Of a stretch of 64,000 nucleotides of DNA, positions 36,529 through 46,640 are shown piece after piece. The position numbers were made by a program, and so were the translations under genes. How positions within the stretch are numbered: the stretch's first letter is position 1; each line of letters starts with the position of its first letter. Source of the DNA: Kineothrix sp. IPX-CK (GTDB lineage Bacteria; Bacillota; Clostridia; Lachnospirales; Lachnospiraceae); NCBI RefSeq assembly GCF_039134705.1, contig NZ_CP146256.1:4030001-4094000 (forward strand), read 5' to 3'. Below the pieces are notes generated by a model. That model was not told the DNA's origin. It saw nothing but the letters and a program-made list of their open reading frames with translations, and searched no databases.

Positions 36529-37374
36529 TTACGATAAATACTCCAGAAGCTCCACGTAGCTTTCCTGTGCATCCTTGTAGCCTTCCTCATACAAAGCCTT
36601 CAGCTTCTGCGCATCCTTCTCCACTCTTCCTACCTCGCTTATCCTCTTAGGACGGATTATGAACGCCTTTCCTTCTTTTTCCTGCTCCTCCAGATAGGTC
36701 AAGGTATCGTTGTATTCTCTATGTCTTTCCTTCATCAGCTCATATACTTTGGGATACCTGACATAGCGGGCTTTTACGAGCGAGAGGCCGGAAGAAGGCT
36801 TTCTGCGATAGCCTGTCTCCTTAGTAAGTATTACCACATTTTTTTCATTTCCGTCGGAAATAGATTTTTTTATAGGAATAGAATCCGCTACGCCTCCGTC
36901 CAGATATATTTCTCCCCCGATCTTCACGTTACGGGATACGAGAGGCATAGAACTGGAAGCCCGTACCGCCTGAATATCGCTGTGCATATCCTGAAGCTGT
37001 ATGTACTCCGCCTCTCCCGTCCTGATATTAGTTACTACCGCATAGGCCTTACCCTCATATTTATTAAAGGTATCATAATCATAAGGATCCAGATAATTCG
37101 GTATCAGATCATAACACATATCCGTTCCGAACAAATCCCCTGTTGTGAAAAGGCTGTAAGGACTGCAGTACCTCTTATTATCCAGATAATTCACCCCTAC
37201 ACGATATCCGCGCTTCTTCTGTTTCGACAAAAAGCTGCATAAGTGACAGGCCCCCGCCGATACACCGTAGCAAGAGGAAAATTCCATTTCTTTATCGAGA
37301 AAAAAATCCAAAACACCGGCAGTATAAATCCCTTTCATGCCGCCGCCTTCCAAAACAAGACCAGCCTGATACAT
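36529..37374 (-). CDS. Patatin-like phospholipase
   Basis: A 281-residue serine hydrolase. LEGGGMKGIYTAGVLD (~8) is the oxyanion-hole motif, GVSAGACH (~38) the nucleophile elbow GxSxG, and LDGGVADSIPI (~159) the catalytic Asp of the Ser-Asp dyad. The family includes lipid acyl hydrolases of the RssA/YlbK type; cytoplasmic, no signal peptide. The natural substrate is unknown. It starts 28 bases after the aminotransferase gene ends, so they may be co-transcribed. Confidence 0.9.
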   Translation of the reverse strand: MYQAGLVLEGGGMKGIYTAGVLDFFLDKEMEFSSCYGVSAGACHLCSFLSKQKKRGYRVGVNYLDNKRYCSPYSLFTTGDLFGTDMCYDLIPNYLDPYDYDTFNKYEGKAYAVVTNIRTGEAEYIQLQDMHSDIQAVRASSSMPLVSRNVKIGGEIYLDGGVADSIPIKKSISDGNEKNVVILTKETGYRRKPSSGLSLVKARYVRYPKVYELMKERHREYNDTLTYLEEQEKEGKAFIIRPKRISEVGRVEKDAQKLKALYEEGYKDAQESYVELLEYLS

Positions 37375-37401
37375 AACAATACTCCTTCCTTTTATAACAG
37401 T

Positions 37402-38589
37402 TTAACGATACTCTGCTTCCACGAATTTCCGAAGGGCCGCCAAAGAACGTTCCACCTTCTCCGTGCCGATACAATATGCCATACGGAAATATCCCGGGCA
37501 TCCGAAACTGTCGCCCGGAACCAGAATCAAATCATAATTCTTCGCCTTCTGGCAGAAAATCTTCGCATCCTCTTCCAGCGCTTTCGGGAAAATGTAGAAG
37601 GTGCCGCCCGGCTTCACACAGGTGAAGCCGAGATCTGTAAGCTCTTTGTATAGAAGATTCATATTCGTTTCATATACAGATAAGTCAGAAGTTTCGTAAA
37701 GAACCTCTGCCACCGCAAGCTGCACAATAGAGGAAGGACAGTTATGTCCGATCCCTCTGGAAATCTGACCGCACATATTGACGATGGTCTCCGCGTCCCT
37801 GCATGCAGGGTTTACCGCAATATATCCGATTCTCTCGCCGGGGATGGACAGCGACTTTGAATAGGAATAACAGCTAATGGTGTTATCGTATACCTTCGAT
37901 ACGTAGATATCCTCCACTCCCGCAAATACGATTTCCCTATATGGCTCATCGGAAATCAGATAAATATCATGACCATATTCTTCAGATTTCTTCGTCATAG
38001 TCTCCGCAAGCTTCTCCAAAGTCTCTTTTGTATAGACAATGCCGGAAGGGTTGTTAGGCGTGTTGACCAGAACCGCCATCACCTTTTCATTAAGCATCTC
38101 CTCAAAACACTCAAAATTGATCTGGAAAGTCTCCGTATTCGGAGGTACCACCTTGAGCACGGCACCGCTCAAATCGATATAAGGATGATATTCCGGAAAA
38201 AACGGCGCGAATGTCAACACCTCATCTCCGGGCACCGTGACGGCCCGGACCGCATGAGAGATAGCTCCTGCCGCTCCGGCTGTCATAAATATATGTTTAT
38301 ATGTATAGCTCATGTTAAATCTCTTGTTCAGGGACTCCGCAACCTTTTCCTTCACGGAGATGATTCCGAGGCTGGGACTGTATCCGTGAAGCGCCATCGG
38401 ATCGCATTTTTCGAGCAGGTCTACCATCGCCTGCTTAAACTTCTCCGGAGCAGGCACAGAAGGGTTGCCGAGGCTGTAATCGAACACATTCTCATAACCG
38501 ATTTCCCTGCCTCTGGCAGTTGCATATTCAGACAACTCTCTGATAACGGATTTCGCGCCTAACATGTCTCTATATTTTGCTGCAATCAT
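37402..38589 (-). CDS. PLP-dependent class I/II aminotransferase
   Basis: A 395-residue fold-type I aminotransferase. NTPNNPSGIVY (~170) and SYSKSLSIPGERIGY (~238, Schiff-base Lys) are diagnostic, and the C-terminal FRMAYCIG carries the carboxylate-binding Arg. The N-terminal YSLGNPSVPAPEKFK resembles aspartate/aromatic aminotransferases of Clostridia. The amino donor and acceptor cannot be read from the sequence. Confidence 0.9.
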   Translation of the reverse strand: MIAAKYRDMLGAKSVIRELSEYATARGREIGYENVFDYSLGNPSVPAPEKFKQAMVDLLEKCDPMALHGYSPSLGIISVKEKVAESLNKRFNMSYTYKHIFMTAGAAGAISHAVRAVTVPGDEVLTFAPFFPEYHPYIDLSGAVLKVVPPNTETFQINFECFEEMLNEKVMAVLVNTPNNPSGIVYTKETLEKLAETMTKKSEEYGHDIYLISDEPYREIVFAGVEDIYVSKVYDNTISCYSYSKSLSIPGERIGYIAVNPACRDAETIVNMCGQISRGIGHNCPSSIVQLAVAEVLYETSDLSVYETNMNLLYKELTDLGFTCVKPGGTFYIFPKALEEDAKIFCQKAKNYDLILVPGDSFGCPGYFRMAYCIGTEKVERSLAALRKFVEAEYR

Positions 38590-38689
38590 TCTATCGTTAT
38601 TCTCCTTTCAAAGCTTACATCAGATTCTTTCACAGCAATTATTCTATCACAGTTTTTCCGATTACGGTATAACTTTCTTTACATAGCAG

Positions 38690-38724
38690 AAAATAAAACC
38701 ACCGCCTTTGATATGCTCAGGCGG
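38690..38724 (-). terminator. Terminator of the mannan operon
   Basis: On the minus strand CCGCCT (38724-38719) pairs with AGGCGG (38707-38702), followed by TGGTTTTATTTT. It lies ~45 bases after the GH1-isomerase stop codon. Confidence 0.7.
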
Positions 38725-38769
38725 CAGCTTCTCTATCTTCTTATTAATAATATTCTTAAATTACATTCA

Positions 38770-41031
38770 TTATATCAGCTTCACTGCCGAAGCGATTAAC
38801 TGCATCTTGCCGTGGAGTTCAATCAGGCCAAAGTCCGCAGGGAGAACGAAATGATCTCCTTTTTGAATGAGCTGGCCGTTGATAAGACCGTCTCCTTCTA
38901 TGACGCTCATGTTCATGAAAGGATAGTCCTGACTTATGGTGAAGTCCTTCGCTACCTCCAGCTTCCAAACCGTGTAATATTTGTTGGACACGAGGACGTT
39001 CATGGAATTCACATTCAAATCCAAAGTATTTTCCATATCATTTTCTATGTCGTGCGAGGGAACGGTAATCACATCCATGCTTTTATCCAAATGGAGCTTT
39101 CTGGGCTTTCCGTTCTGCGTTCTTCCATAATCATAAAGCCGATAGGTGATGTCGCTGCTCTGCTGGGTTTCCAATATCATAAGGCCGCCCTTGATCGAAT
39201 GAACGGTTCCCGGATCGATTTGTATAAAATCGCCTCTGCGCACGGGAACTTCCCGAAGGAATTTTTCCCATTCGCCTTTTTTAACCATTTCTTCCATCTG
39301 TTCCTTCGTCCTGGCATTATGCCCTATGACCAGACTGGCATCCTCATCGCAGTCCACAACATACCAGCATTCCGTCTTGCCGAGGCTTCCATTCTCATGG
39401 GCGCCCGCATAGGCATCGTCAGGATGAACCTGAATGCTCAAATCCTGCTTGGCATCGATCAGCTTCACCAGCAGAGGAAAATTCTGCGCATCGTAATTGC
39501 CGAACAGCCCGGGAAGCTTTTTCCATAGCTCAGAAAGCTTTTTTCCCTTGTAAAAGCCCTCTTTTACCTCGCAGTCCCCGTGAGGATGCGCACTTACCCC
39601 CCAGCGTTCGTCACCCCAAACCATCTGTTTATAAATAGGATTTAAAAATAATATCTGTCTCATCAGCTTATTGATACTGAGTTCCTTTCCGTTTGTCTCC
39701 ATGATCTTCTGATACCAGAAAGCTGAATCCTTTACCGTGCGCTTCTGCGTTTCGAAGTCCACGTGGACAATGCCGAAACGTTCGGTATATCCTTTATCCC
39801 ATTCAAAATTATCTAAAAATGTCCAGAGGAAATACCCTCTCACATCTGCGCCGTCATCGCATGCTTTTTGAAGTGCGGATAAATACATATCCAGAAAATA
39901 GATTCTGTTCGGATCATGCACCCTGCCGTCCAGAGAAACCACATCATGACAAGACATGCCATTTTCCGTAATATACATCGGATGCTCATATCTTTCATAG
40001 AGAAATCTTATTCCCCAGTAAAAAGCTTCGGGTGTTACCGGCCAGCCGGCAGCAGTCTTCATATAACCCGGCTTCCTGTTCTCGAACACCGGCTCTGCGT
40101 CTGCTCCCGCGCTTACCATGTACCCATTATATATGTTTTGTCCCATAAAATCCAGAGGCTGCGATATTAATTTCATGTCCTCCTTTGTGATTTCAGGCAG
40201 ATATTCCTTATATTTATTCAGTCCCTCTTCCGGGTAGTGCCCCAGGAATACCGGGTCGGAGAACCAAGCCACATTCCACGTCCATCGTTCCAGCGGATTG
40301 TAAAAGCCAAACAGCACCTTTTTTGCCGCCTCGATATCCGCTTCACTGTCCGTCTTCGGATAAGCCATTCCACAAGTAGGGGCATATCCTATCTTTATGG
40401 GACGCTTAGCATATTTTCTCAGGCTGATGACCGCTCTGCCATGAGCCTTAAGCACATTATGTGCCATTTGGAAGATGTCTTTCACAGACAGCTTCAGTCC
40501 CGGTGCATGTTCCCCCGTAAGATTACCCAGACCGACAAAGCACTGGGGTTCGTTCAGCGTAATAAAATATTCGCACAAATCAGAAAAGCTTTCCGCCGCA
40601 ACCCTGGCATAGTCCGCAAACCAATCGGCGCTTTCGCCATTCAGCCAGCCGCCTTTGTCCTGCAAGGCTTGAGGAAATTCCCAGTGATACAGGGTGAGAT
40701 ACGGCTCAATCCCATTCTTCTTCATCTCAAGGATCATATCCCGGTACAGTACGATTGCCTTTTCATTCACCGTCCCTGTACCTTCGGGCATGATTCTCGC
40801 CCAATTGACGGAAAAGCGGTATGCCTTTACTCCCATAAGCCGCATGAGAGCAAAGTCTTCTTTATATCTATGTATATGGTCGCAGGCTGCTTTCGCATTC
40901 TGCCCGTCTGCGATTCTTCCTTTCTCCGCAAAGGTGTCCCATATCGTTTTCCCGCCCCCGTCTTCTATATCTTTTCCTTCTATTTGATAGGCGCTGCTGG
41001 CAACGCCCCAAACAAAATCATCACGAAACAT
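38770..41031 (-). CDS. Fusion of GH1 beta-glucosidase and class I mannose-6-phosphate isomerase
   Basis: A 753-residue bifunctional protein. Residues ~1-435 are a GH1 enzyme: FVWGVASSAYQIEG, FSVNWARIMPEG, TLNEPQ (acid/base Glu, ~165), YITENG (nucleophile Glu, ~351) and FLDNFEWDKGYTERFGI. After a short linker, residues ~455-753 form a ManA-type cupin: the metal motif QVHPDD, GKTECWYVV, and GTVHSI (~620). The frame is continuous, with no ribosome site or stop at the join. In this operon GH1 would trim glucose from glucomannan oligosaccharides, while the isomerase turns mannose-6-phosphate into fructose-6-phosphate. A phosphomannomutase, needed in between, is not in the window. Confidence 0.9.
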   Translation of the reverse strand: MFRDDFVWGVASSAYQIEGKDIEDGGGKTIWDTFAEKGRIADGQNAKAACDHIHRYKEDFALMRLMGVKAYRFSVNWARIMPEGTGTVNEKAIVLYRDMILEMKKNGIEPYLTLYHWEFPQALQDKGGWLNGESADWFADYARVAAESFSDLCEYFITLNEPQCFVGLGNLTGEHAPGLKLSVKDIFQMAHNVLKAHGRAVISLRKYAKRPIKIGYAPTCGMAYPKTDSEADIEAAKKVLFGFYNPLERWTWNVAWFSDPVFLGHYPEEGLNKYKEYLPEITKEDMKLISQPLDFMGQNIYNGYMVSAGADAEPVFENRKPGYMKTAAGWPVTPEAFYWGIRFLYERYEHPMYITENGMSCHDVVSLDGRVHDPNRIYFLDMYLSALQKACDDGADVRGYFLWTFLDNFEWDKGYTERFGIVHVDFETQKRTVKDSAFWYQKIMETNGKELSINKLMRQILFLNPIYKQMVWGDERWGVSAHPHGDCEVKEGFYKGKKLSELWKKLPGLFGNYDAQNFPLLVKLIDAKQDLSIQVHPDDAYAGAHENGSLGKTECWYVVDCDEDASLVIGHNARTKEQMEEMVKKGEWEKFLREVPVRRGDFIQIDPGTVHSIKGGLMILETQQSSDITYRLYDYGRTQNGKPRKLHLDKSMDVITVPSHDIENDMENTLDLNVNSMNVLVSNKYYTVWKLEVAKDFTISQDYPFMNMSVIEGDGLINGQLIQKGDHFVLPADFGLIELHGKMQLIASAVKLI

Positions 41032-41086
41032 TTCTGACCCTCCGTTTTGTCCTGCTGTCTGTAAATTTCACGGATGGCCCATATTC

Positions 41087-43369
41087 CTATACGATAAATC
41101 TTCCGATGGACTGGTCTAACGCATCCGCTTCTTTTCTCAATAATTCAACGTCCTTTGCCAAATCGGAAACGATCTTAACCTGATCATCTAAAGTAGCGGT
41201 GACTTCCTCGGTAGCCACTGCAGACTGCTCCGAAACCACGGAAATGCTGTGAATGGACTCCTGAACCTGCTCCTTCTCCCCATTGATTTCCTGCATGCTG
41301 TCCGCAATATGCTTAAGTCCGTCCACAAGGTTCTCAACACAGCTATTGATTTCCCCAAAGACCTGAATAGTCTCCTCCAGAGATGTCGCCTGAGCGAAAA
41401 TAATCGTTTCCGCCTCCCTGGCCGATTTCGTCGTTCTTCTTGTGGTCTCGCGAATATTCTCGACGATGTCCTTAATGCTCTTGCCTGCCTGCATGGATTC
41501 ATCCGCAAGCTTTCTGATCTCCTCGGCAACGACCGCAAAACCTCTTCCATTTTCTCCTGCTCTGGCCGCTTCTATGGAAGCGTTTAAGGAAAGCAGATTA
41601 GTCTGTCTGGCAATGCTGTTGATCGTATCGATAAAGCCCTCTATTTCTGTAGAACGTTCCTGCACGTCGTTGATATTCTCTACCAGTACCTTTGTAATAG
41701 CTACCGTGGTCTCCGACTTCTTATTCAGCTCATCAACGATAACGCGGCCCTGCTCCACTACTGAGGTAGCTCTGTCTACCGTGTTGGTCATATCTCCTGC
41801 GCCTTCACAGACTCCATCTATTTTCACCGCAAAATCCGACATCCTGCAGTTGCTGTTATCCGCTTCCTTCGCCTGAGTCTGTACCCCTGCCGCCACTTCG
41901 TCTACCGCCGAGGAAATTTCCTTGATGGAGGTATTGATGGTCACCGACTTAACAGCAACTCCATCTGCCATTTCCTTTACTTTATTTCCGAATATCTGCA
42001 TATCCTTCATGAGCGTCCGCATGCTTTCCAGCATGTCGTTCAAGCCTTTGGCAAGAAGGCTGAATTCGTCTTTTCTGTTGATCCGGAACTCCTGCGTCAG
42101 ATTCCCGCCCGCAACCTCGTTCAGACCTTTAGTTATTACCTTAACAGACTTGCTCATGCCTGTTGCTATCATACCACCTATGATGAAGGCGATGATGCAC
42201 GCAAGCAGTACCATAACGACACACAGATTGCGTATCGAGTTTACTTCTTTTAAAATATTATTCTGGGGAATCAGACCGCACAGCATGATTCCCGTATTTC
42301 CCACGGGCGAAAACACGTATAAATATGTTTCTCCGTTATATTTGACATAGCGGTCTCCGGCCTCCTTTGCATTCAGGCTTTCCGCGTAGAAATCCTTATC
42401 CGTGAACACTGCCGCCATCTTATCCTGGAGCAAAGCCCCCGTTCCTGCCTCCGCTTGCTGCACGCGCACGATTTCACGGCCGTCAGGAGATATAAGAGCC
42501 TTGATACTGTTTTCACCGAAGTCCATTTGGTTCAGCATCTCTTCGATGGTCTGTGTGGTAATATCCAGAACAAGATAGGTATTTGCCTTCAGGAACTTCT
42601 GAAAAAAAGCGAGACCATATCTATCTTCGGAAATGGACAGACGCTCATCCAGGAACGAATGATAGCCGAACCATCCGTTTTTACGCGTCGCATTATCTTT
42701 GAAATACTGCCCCTCTGCAGATTCCATAAAGCTCGTATAAACGTTATCCCCCATACTTCCCGATACGGAAGTGAGATAGGTCCCATTCTCCGGAATAATG
42801 GAATAGCTGTATAAATATTGCACACTGGCCTTCACCTGAAGAAGATTCTTCTTTGCGTCGCGCCAGTACTGCATTGCTTTGCTGTCGTTCTGTTTGTAAT
42901 ACACTTCGTAATACGAGGACATATCATCCCCTACCACCATTTCAAGCGCCTTCGAGGACACATTTCCCGTAAGCAGATCGCAGTACATGCTCATGGCCGA
43001 TATGGTACTCACGGAGGAATCCTCCACCTTTTCCTTTATGACGCCGGAAGCGGTCTTATATGATACGAAGCCAAGTACGATAATAAGCGCAATAGGAACC
43101 AGAAAAGCCTTGATCAAAGTTCCCATTATACTTGTATTAGAAAATGTACCAAACGTTATTTTACCCTTTATGCTGCCCTTATTTTGGTTATTATGTGTTG
43201 TATTGTTTTCCTTTTTTCCCTTAAGCTCCGACACAACTTCATTAAACTTTTTCGAATTTTTACGAAAATACCATTTATTAAAGTTGATTCCCGGTAAAGC
43301 CAGCTTCTTTTTGTTCCCCTTTTTCCCCCTGGCGGTCCATCCCGCTTTCGTGTTTTCTACTGTCCCCAT
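41087..43369 (-). CDS. Methyl-accepting chemotaxis protein inside the mannan operon
   Basis: A 760-residue chemoreceptor. It has an unusual ~85-residue basic N-terminal cytoplasmic extension, a membrane segment (~88-108), a dCache-like periplasmic sensor (~110-370), a second membrane segment (~380-402), HAMP (~405-460) and the signalling domain. The domain contains [21 protein letters not shown] and [16 protein letters not shown], the CheA/CheW-contact tip. AGGAGG lies 5 bases before the ATG at 43369. It starts 9 bases after the CE17-like gene and is followed by GH1-ManA, so it is co-transcribed and may sense mannan-derived sugars. The ligand is inferred. Confidence 0.92.
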   Translation of the reverse strand: MGTVENTKAGWTARGKKGNKKKLALPGINFNKWYFRKNSKKFNEVVSELKGKKENNTTHNNQNKGSIKGKITFGTFSNTSIMGTLIKAFLVPIALIIVLGFVSYKTASGVIKEKVEDSSVSTISAMSMYCDLLTGNVSSKALEMVVGDDMSSYYEVYYKQNDSKAMQYWRDAKKNLLQVKASVQYLYSYSIIPENGTYLTSVSGSMGDNVYTSFMESAEGQYFKDNATRKNGWFGYHSFLDERLSISEDRYGLAFFQKFLKANTYLVLDITTQTIEEMLNQMDFGENSIKALISPDGREIVRVQQAEAGTGALLQDKMAAVFTDKDFYAESLNAKEAGDRYVKYNGETYLYVFSPVGNTGIMLCGLIPQNNILKEVNSIRNLCVVMVLLACIIAFIIGGMIATGMSKSVKVITKGLNEVAGGNLTQEFRINRKDEFSLLAKGLNDMLESMRTLMKDMQIFGNKVKEMADGVAVKSVTINTSIKEISSAVDEVAAGVQTQAKEADNSNCRMSDFAVKIDGVCEGAGDMTNTVDRATSVVEQGRVIVDELNKKSETTVAITKVLVENINDVQERSTEIEGFIDTINSIARQTNLLSLNASIEAARAGENGRGFAVVAEEIRKLADESMQAGKSIKDIVENIRETTRRTTKSAREAETIIFAQATSLEETIQVFGEINSCVENLVDGLKHIADSMQEINGEKEQVQESIHSISVVSEQSAVATEEVTATLDDQVKIVSDLAKDVELLRKEADALDQSIGRFIV

Positions 43370-43378
43370 GACATCCTC

Positions 43379-44506
43379 CTATCGTGAACCAATCACTGAT
43401 ACAAGGTAAAACGGAACCGCCGGATTCTTACCGTTTTCCACGATGGTAATTTCCACCGAATGTGCCGTATTTTCCAAGTTTTCCGCAACCGTATCAATGT
43501 ATAGGCAATCGCCCCAGTCCTCATCAAAATTTCCGTCCAAAAGAAAACTTGTTTCTTTCTTACCGTCTATTACAACACGAGCTACCGGCGCTGGTTTCCT
43601 TATAGATTTCCGATATTGAACGGCAATTGTCGTGCCCTCAATTTCGAATACTATTCTATCATTTATGCCGCTTGCAATCCACCCTTTTTGGAAAATATGT
43701 GAATCTTTTTCGTTTTTTTTCGAATCTTTTGTGAATCCATTACATTTAGGAGCGCAATTATCGTTCCTGTACCGCATAGAATTCTCGTATCTGTTTCTTG
43801 TCACCGGTTCCGGTAATCCGCTTTCGCAAAACGGTAGTTCTTCTTCCCAGCAGTTCTTATACACTTCTTCCAAAAATTCTATAACAACTCCCGCTGCCAG
43901 TTCATGTCCTGCATCATTGGGATGCAAATCATCCGGCGTGATACTTCGAACCGGTATTTCCCCTGAAGTTACTTTTCCATAAAGAGCCTTCTTCATACTG
44001 ATGCAGGGAAGCCCGTATGTTCTGCCTATCGTCTCATGCTCTTCCTGGGCATTTTCTCCATTGTCATAGCGTACATTATGAAGCAGTAACAATGCAGGCT
44101 CACCGGCACTCCGGTAAATCCTTCGGACAAGTCCTTCATAAGTCTCTGCGAAATGGTCATTGTTCTCGTCATTCACACTGAATTCAACAATAACGAAATC
44201 CGGATTATGGCAAAGCAGATCTTCCTCCACTCTCGCCGCTCCAAACTGCGAGGTAGTTCCTCCGATTCCGGCATTTACATATAAGAACTCAGCCTCAGGA
44301 AACTTCGCCCTCCACCAGTTGTACACCAGATAGGCGTAGCAGGTATACTGTGTTGAAGACAGAGAGCCCTGGGTGATGGAACCTCCGATAAAACCGATGG
44401 TCAGCCGCTTACCGCTCCTCGCCCGTCTCATTATTTTTTTCAGACGGTATAGATTCCCCCGATTTATCACACCTCCCTCCGGCATAATACTTTCGTCTTC
44501 CTTCAT
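43379..44506 (-). CDS. SGNH/GDSL esterase, CE17-like mannan acetylesterase
   Basis: A 375-residue intracellular esterase without signal peptide. TIGFIGGSITQGS (~36) is block I with the Ser nucleophile, NAGIGGTTSQFG block II, FSVNDENND block III, and PDDLHPNDAGH (~192) block V with the Asp/His pair. The C-terminal ~110 residues form a beta-rich module resembling the carbohydrate-binding part of Roseburia CE17. The start at 44506 overlaps the stop of the CE2-like gene by ATGA. In Roseburia, CE17 removes 3-O-/6-O-acetyl groups from manno-oligosaccharides together with CE2. Confidence 0.82.
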   Translation of the reverse strand: MKEDESIMPEGGVINRGNLYRLKKIMRRARSGKRLTIGFIGGSITQGSLSSTQYTCYAYLVYNWWRAKFPEAEFLYVNAGIGGTTSQFGAARVEEDLLCHNPDFVIVEFSVNDENNDHFAETYEGLVRRIYRSAGEPALLLLHNVRYDNGENAQEEHETIGRTYGLPCISMKKALYGKVTSGEIPVRSITPDDLHPNDAGHELAAGVVIEFLEEVYKNCWEEELPFCESGLPEPVTRNRYENSMRYRNDNCAPKCNGFTKDSKKNEKDSHIFQKGWIASGINDRIVFEIEGTTIAVQYRKSIRKPAPVARVVIDGKKETSFLLDGNFDEDWGDCLYIDTVAENLENTAHSVEITIVENGKNPAVPFYLVSVIGSR

Positions 44507-45564
44507 GTCCCCTCTTCCTCCTTCCATACGGTCTCCCCAAGAGACTCAACAAATGCCGTCAGCTCCTCCGCCATCCGTTCTGCCTCAGGAATCCGAATAT
44601 GTCCCGGTGTCCCGCATCCGTTGTCCGTATAGCAAAAATGATATATGCGAGAATCTCCCAGTTCCGCCTGCACCTGACCGATAGAGCGGTCCCAGTTAGG
44701 ATGATGATTCAAAATCGTCGTCTGCAGTATTATGACAGCCTGTGGATATATGTTTCTTAAATTCTGTATGAACATCTTATAATGTCTGCGCCAGTAAACG
44801 CTTTTTTCACTTTCATAATCCTGCGCCATATAGTCCAGAGGATGATTGTCGTTCTGCCCGATCGCCACTAGAACGAGGTGGGGCCTGTAGCGTGCAAAAT
44901 CCCATCGTTTCACCGGCCCGAGACCAGGCTGATATTGCAGCTTATCGTAGATTTCTTCCATTCCTATGTAATCCGGTTCCATAAACCACCCGGTACCATT
45001 AAGGAGAGCCACGCCTCCCTGAGCGATATCGTGTATCTGCGCATTCAGCCTTCGGGCCGCTATCCACGCGTAGGAATAATAGCTGTTGGAATGTTCCCCA
45101 TTATGCTCCGGGTCCTCTTTCCCGGCATATTCCACAGCCTCGGACACTTCTCCGGCGGAAACACTGTCTCCGTATACTTCTATCCTCCGCGAGGGAGCCG
45201 GACCGGAAGCCTGCACGAGAGCCCCCTCCTCCACCTCCAGCCCATAGAAAGCAAAGGTATGACAGGAGTCCTGTCTTTTGAAAATCAGAACGTCGTGCAA
45301 ACCCTCTTTCAGATGCTCCGCCAGGGTTATTGCCGTCTCACCTTCCTCCTCGGGGAGGATCGCTTTGCCCTGTCTGCCGTCTATGAGAAAGCCCAGCGAG
45401 TTTTCCCAATAAGCTTTTTTGTTGCTTAGAACAATACGCACAAAACTTCCGCTTACATGGATTCGTATGCTGCTGCATGGATATACGAATACAGGCGCAT
45501 TCTTGTCTTCGAAATCAATTCTTCCGCAATAGGTCAGCCTCTTATCATCCGGCTTTATCATCAT
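44503..45564 (-). CDS. SGNH esterase with N-terminal beta-sandwich, CE2-like
   Basis: A 353-residue protein. Residues ~1-120 form a jelly-roll domain (TYCGRIDFEDKNAPVFVYP ... ENSLGFLIDG). The SGNH hydrolase follows: EVYGDSVSAGE (~130) with the Ser, AQGGVALLNGTGWF, AIGQNDNHP (block III) and a C-terminal HIRIPEAERMA with the His. This order is that of carbohydrate esterase family 2, which deacetylates the 6-O position of mannans and xylans. No signal peptide, consistent with action after import. It is coupled to the CE17-like gene. Confidence 0.82.
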   Translation of the reverse strand: MMIKPDDKRLTYCGRIDFEDKNAPVFVYPCSSIRIHVSGSFVRIVLSNKKAYWENSLGFLIDGRQGKAILPEEEGETAITLAEHLKEGLHDVLIFKRQDSCHTFAFYGLEVEEGALVQASGPAPSRRIEVYGDSVSAGEVSEAVEYAGKEDPEHNGEHSNSYYSYAWIAARRLNAQIHDIAQGGVALLNGTGWFMEPDYIGMEEIYDKLQYQPGLGPVKRWDFARYRPHLVLVAIGQNDNHPLDYMAQDYESEKSVYWRRHYKMFIQNLRNIYPQAVIILQTTILNHHPNWDRSIGQVQAELGDSRIYHFCYTDNGCGTPGHIRIPEAERMAEELTAFVESLGETVWKEEEGT

Positions 45565-45593
45565 AGGTCATCAACTTCCTTTCCTCCGTGCTC

Positions 45594-46616
45594 CTAACGC
45601 CTTCCGATTTCCGTATCAGACACTGTGACCGAGCTGTGCTCCTTAATATACGGAACGATTTCCTCAAGTCTTGTGAATGCAAGGCCCACATAACTGTCTG
45701 CGGCTCCGTAGTAAATGGCTATTTTTCCGCTTTCCGAATCGTGGATTGTGGCACAGGGGAAACATACATTGGGAACAAATCCCCTTTCCTCATACCATTG
45801 CTCCGGCGTGAGAAGGAAATTCTCACACCGGTATTTCACGATGGAGGGATTGTCGATATCCAGAATCGCGCCGCCGATGGAATAAACGTATCCGTTGCAC
45901 GTTCCGCTCACTCCGTGATAGAACAAAAGCCAGCCTTCTGTCGTCTCGATAGGCGCTGCACCTCCTCCTATTTTCAGAGATTCCCACCATTCGTTTCCTT
46001 TGCCCATCACATGGCGATGCCTGCCCCAATACACCATGTCGGGACTTTCACTGACAAAAATGTCTCCAAAGGGAGTGTGCCCGCTGTCGCTGGGGCGGCT
46101 CAGCATCATGAAATTACCGTTTATCTTTCTCGGGAACAATACCCCGTTTCTATTAAAGGGAAGGAATGGATTCTCTAATCTCACGAAGGTTTTAAAATCA
46201 TTGGTTCTGGCTATGCCCAGCGATGCGCCGTAGAAATCCTGACACCATATGATATAGTAGGTATCCTCTACCTTCACCAGACGCGGATCATAGGCGTATG
46301 CCGGCATGAAGGGCTTTCCCTCCTCGTCCACAAAGGGAATCTTCTCTTGATCGATGTTCCAGTGGATAGCATCCTCACTTCTCCCCATATAAATGTACGG
46401 AATGCCGTTGGTTTGTTCTCCGCGGAACACTCCGATGAATTCCTCTCCATAAGGCATAACCGCACTGTTGAATATTCTGGCAACGCCCTTCACCGGATTT
46501 CTCCCAATGACGGGATTCCCGCTGTATCTCCACACCGGCGCATCCAAAGGTTTTTCCTGCGGCTCCTGCCACGGAACCTTTTTTACCGGTTCACTAATCA
46601 TTTTTAATTTGTTCAT
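45594..46616 (-). CDS. GH130 beta-1,4-mannooligosaccharide phosphorylase (subfamily 2-like)
   Basis: A 340-residue five-bladed propeller enzyme. GNPVIGRNPVKGVARIFNSAV, PFVDEEGKPFMPAYAYDPRLVKVEDTYYI (catalytic Asp region, ~110-125) and LFYHGVSG fit GH130 (longer strings abbreviated). The family phosphorolyses beta-mannosyl linkages, releasing mannose-1-phosphate. The gene pairs with a longer GH130_1 type upstream, as in Ruminococcus albus (RaMP2 and RaMP1). The start at 46616 has GGAGG 8 bases upstream; the ORF extends 5 codons further without support. Confidence 0.88.
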   Translation of the reverse strand: MNKLKMISEPVKKVPWQEPQEKPLDAPVWRYSGNPVIGRNPVKGVARIFNSAVMPYGEEFIGVFRGEQTNGIPYIYMGRSEDAIHWNIDQEKIPFVDEEGKPFMPAYAYDPRLVKVEDTYYIIWCQDFYGASLGIARTNDFKTFVRLENPFLPFNRNGVLFPRKINGNFMMLSRPSDSGHTPFGDIFVSESPDMVYWGRHRHVMGKGNEWWESLKIGGGAAPIETTEGWLLFYHGVSGTCNGYVYSIGGAILDIDNPSIVKYRCENFLLTPEQWYEERGFVPNVCFPCATIHDSESGKIAIYYGAADSYVGLAFTRLEEIVPYIKEHSSVTVSDTEIGRR

Positions 46617-46640
46617 CTTGCCAGCCTCCATTATTCGTAT

